Source: Nitrospirota bacterium
GTDB lineage: Bacteria; Nitrospirota; Thermodesulfovibrionia; Thermodesulfovibrionales; JdFR-88
Direction of reading: 5' to 3'
DNA: 23,333 nt
NCBI GenBank assembly: GCA_021812785.1
Contig: JAKAMR010000035.1
Location: 1 to 23,333, forward strand
Below the pieces are notes generated by a model. The model was not told the origin of the DNA. It saw only the letters and a list, made by a program, of their open reading frames with translations, and did no database searches. Positions 22,122 through 23,333 of this stretch are shown in pieces (positions within the stretch are counted from its first letter, which is position 1; every line of letters begins with the position of its first letter). The position numbers and the translations under genes are program-made.

Positions 22122-23225
22122 ATGTTGAGAGGACAGGAAGCCAGGATAGACCTAGACGCCCTGGCCGGCAATCTTGAAAAAATAAAATCCCTCCATGGGG
22201 GGGTGCCGGGAAAAGGCGGGGATGTGATCGCGGTGGTCAAGGCCGACGCCTACGGACACGGGGCGGTGCGGGTAGCAAAGAGACTCCAGAAAGAGGGTGT
22301 TTTATCCCTTGCGGTTGCCTACGGGTCAGAGGCCAGGACGCTGAGGGAAGAAGGGGTTAAGAGCCCCATACTCTTGCTTTTTGATGAGGAGCCGCAGCCT
22401 GCTTTTGACCTGGGGCTCACACCGGTGGTCCATTCAAAGAAGTCGGCCAGGCGCTTTTCCAGAGAGGCTCAGAAACGGGGAAGGGAGCTGGCCGTCCACG
22501 TCAAAGTGGATACGGGCATGGGAAGGATGGGGCTTTTTGGCGATGATGTTTTTTTGGCAAAGGAAGTAGCGGAGATCGCATCCCTGCCTGGAATACGGGT
22601 GGAGGGGCTAATGAGCCATTTTTCGGAGCTGGGGCCGGACAATATGGGTTTTGCACGGCTGCAGCTGGAAAAATTCAACTCGCTCAGAAATGAGCTTGCG
22701 CTCAAGGGTCTGCGCCCCTTTGCGCATATCTCCAGCAGCGCTGGGGCCCTGCTGTTACCGGAGGCACATCTGGATGCGCTGAGGGTGGGGCTTATTTTGT
22801 ACGGGGCTTCTCCATTTGAGGGGGACAAGACCGGCCTCAAGCCAGTGATGAACATAAAGACCAGGATCATCCTTATAAAAAAGTTCGGCAAGGGCCAGCC
22901 GGTAAGCTATGACAGGACGTTCATTACTGCGCGCGAGTCCCTTATAGCGGTCATGCCCGTTGGCTACGCGGACGGATATTCAAGGGCCCTCTCAAACAAA
23001 GGGTACGCCATGGTGAGGGGAAAGAAGGCCCGTGTGGCCGGAAGGGTCTGCATGGACCTTACAATGCTGGATGTGACGGCTATTAAAGGGGTTTCGGAGG
23101 GTGATGAGGTGGTGCTCCTAGGAGACGGGGTGACGGGAGGGGAGCTTGCGGACCTGGCCGGGACCAACCCTTATGAAATAATGACCTCTCTGGGGGGCCA
23201 TGCCAGGAGGTCCTTCTCTGTATAG
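22122..23225 (+). CDS. alr: Alanine racemase
   Basis: This 367-residue PLP enzyme converts L-alanine to D-alanine for peptidoglycan. Family motifs are complete: the PLP-lysine region VVKADAYGHG near residue 40, the substrate-binding VDTGMGRMG, FAHISSSAGALL, the catalytic tyrosine region MPVGYADGYSR, and AGRVCMDLTMLDVT. Length is normal for Alr. The ATG at 22122 is weakly preceded by GAAGGGAA. It follows the tatA-like frame by 64 bases, and the next gene probably overlaps its 3' end. It is a housekeeping gene with no link to the hydrogenase cluster. Confidence 0.95.
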   Translation: MLRGQEARIDLDALAGNLEKIKSLHGGVPGKGGDVIAVVKADAYGHGAVRVAKRLQKEGVLSLAVAYGSEARTLREEGVKSPILLLFDEEPQPAFDLGLTPVVHSKKSARRFSREAQKRGRELAVHVKVDTGMGRMGLFGDDVFLAKEVAEIASLPGIRVEGLMSHFSELGPDNMGFARLQLEKFNSLRNELALKGLRPFAHISSSAGALLLPEAHLDALRVGLILYGASPFEGDKTGLKPVMNIKTRIILIKKFGKGQPVSYDRTFITARESLIAVMPVGYADGYSRALSNKGYAMVRGKKARVAGRVCMDLTMLDVTAIKGVSEGDEVVLLGDGVTGGELADLAGTNPYEIMTSLGGHARRSFSV

Positions 23226-23333
23226 GCTTCTGGAGTTTCTGGGTTCCGCATGCATCAGGTTCACCAGGACGCTGGGGAGCGTGCTGATCCTGTTTGCCGA
23301 GACCTTAAAGGAGATGCTTTTCCCTCCTTTTGA
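23200..23333 (+). CDS. 5' part of a probable MlaE-family ABC transporter permease
   Basis: An open frame overlaps the alr end and runs off the window. From ATG 23200 it reads MPGGPSLYRLLEFLG and continues through a hydrophobic helix with RFTRTLGSVLILFAETL to FPPF at the edge. The pattern LLEFLG...ACIRF...LGSVLILFAETL resembles the N-terminus of MlaE permeases, which move phospholipids between the membranes of Gram-negative bacteria. AGGAGG at 23205-23210 lies 7 bases before CTG 23218, so a CTG start inside this frame is an alternative to ATG 23200. Only 44 residues are visible, so the family call is tentative. Confidence 0.45.
   Translation, partial: MPGGPSLYRLLEFLGSACIRFTRTLGSVLILFAETLKEMLFPPF

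Noticed and set aside
1..23333. TGA reassigned to an amino acid across the genome.
   Set aside because: TGA ends several clearly complete genes at the expected family length (acsC, nfnA, nfnB, cytochrome b, the CAP protein), so it is a normal stop here.
1..23333. CRISPR arrays, insertion sequences, tRNA or rRNA genes.
   Set aside because: No regularly spaced repeats, transposase-like frames with terminal repeats, or tRNA/rRNA patterns were found on either strand by reading; a covariance-model search was not possible.

Overview
The window reads as a chromosomal segment of a strictly anaerobic, autotrophic or acetyl-CoA-oxidising bacterium. Every gene is on the + strand. It carries a bacterial-type Wood-Ljungdahl carbonyl branch (acsC, acsB, CO dehydrogenase), soluble electron-transfer modules (a NuoE/F/G-like set and NfnAB), and a membrane-bound Tat-exported [NiFe] hydrogenase with cytochrome b. 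Frequent ATA and AGG codons in a moderately GC-rich sequence, with this gene content, suggest a Nitrospirota- or Desulfobacterota-like lineage. That assignment is inference and cannot be fixed from this window.

Layout. 1-866: 3' part of acsC. 867-1174: AT-rich intergenic stretch with a large two-part hairpin. 1175-6769: NADH-dehydrogenase-like flavin/iron-sulfur module of four genes: a NuoE-like protein, a NuoF-like protein fused to ferredoxin and CBS domains, a small protein repeating the C-terminal Fe-S part of NuoF, and a NuoG-like protein. 6770-7061: AT-rich gap with competing hairpins and a -10-like box. 7062-13704: acsB, CO dehydrogenase, nfnA, nfnB, ended by a strong terminator. 13759-14340: secreted CAP-domain protein. 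14469-15054: two small ATP-synthase accessory membrane proteins without the rest of an atp operon. 15227-16567: glucose-6-phosphate isomerase. 16718-21076: hydrogenase operon (small subunit, large subunit, cytochrome b, maturation protease, HypC). 21136-23333: mobA, a tatA-like gene with no ordinary start codon, alanine racemase, and the start of a probable MlaE-type permease.

How the genes may work together. CO dehydrogenase/acetyl-CoA synthase needs low-potential ferredoxin. The NuoEFG-like module and NfnAB would exchange electrons among NADH, NADPH and ferredoxin. The hydrogenase would feed H2 electrons into the membrane quinone pool through its cytochrome b.

The most striking observation is in the hydrogenase large subunit. 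The gene is open from 17804 to 19513 except for two in-frame TGA codons, which fall exactly on the two cysteine codons of the N-terminal nickel-binding CxxC motif (residues 60 and 63). A small hairpin lies 23 and 32 bases downstream of them. The simplest reading is a selenoprotein with Sec-Gly-Val-Sec at the active site, the opposite end of the protein from the known selenocysteine of [NiFeSe] hydrogenases. The partner small subunit also lacks one usual proximal-cluster cysteine (CCGN instead of CxGC). A second unusual item is the CBS pair fused to the NuoF-like subunit, with its own strong internal ribosome binding site.
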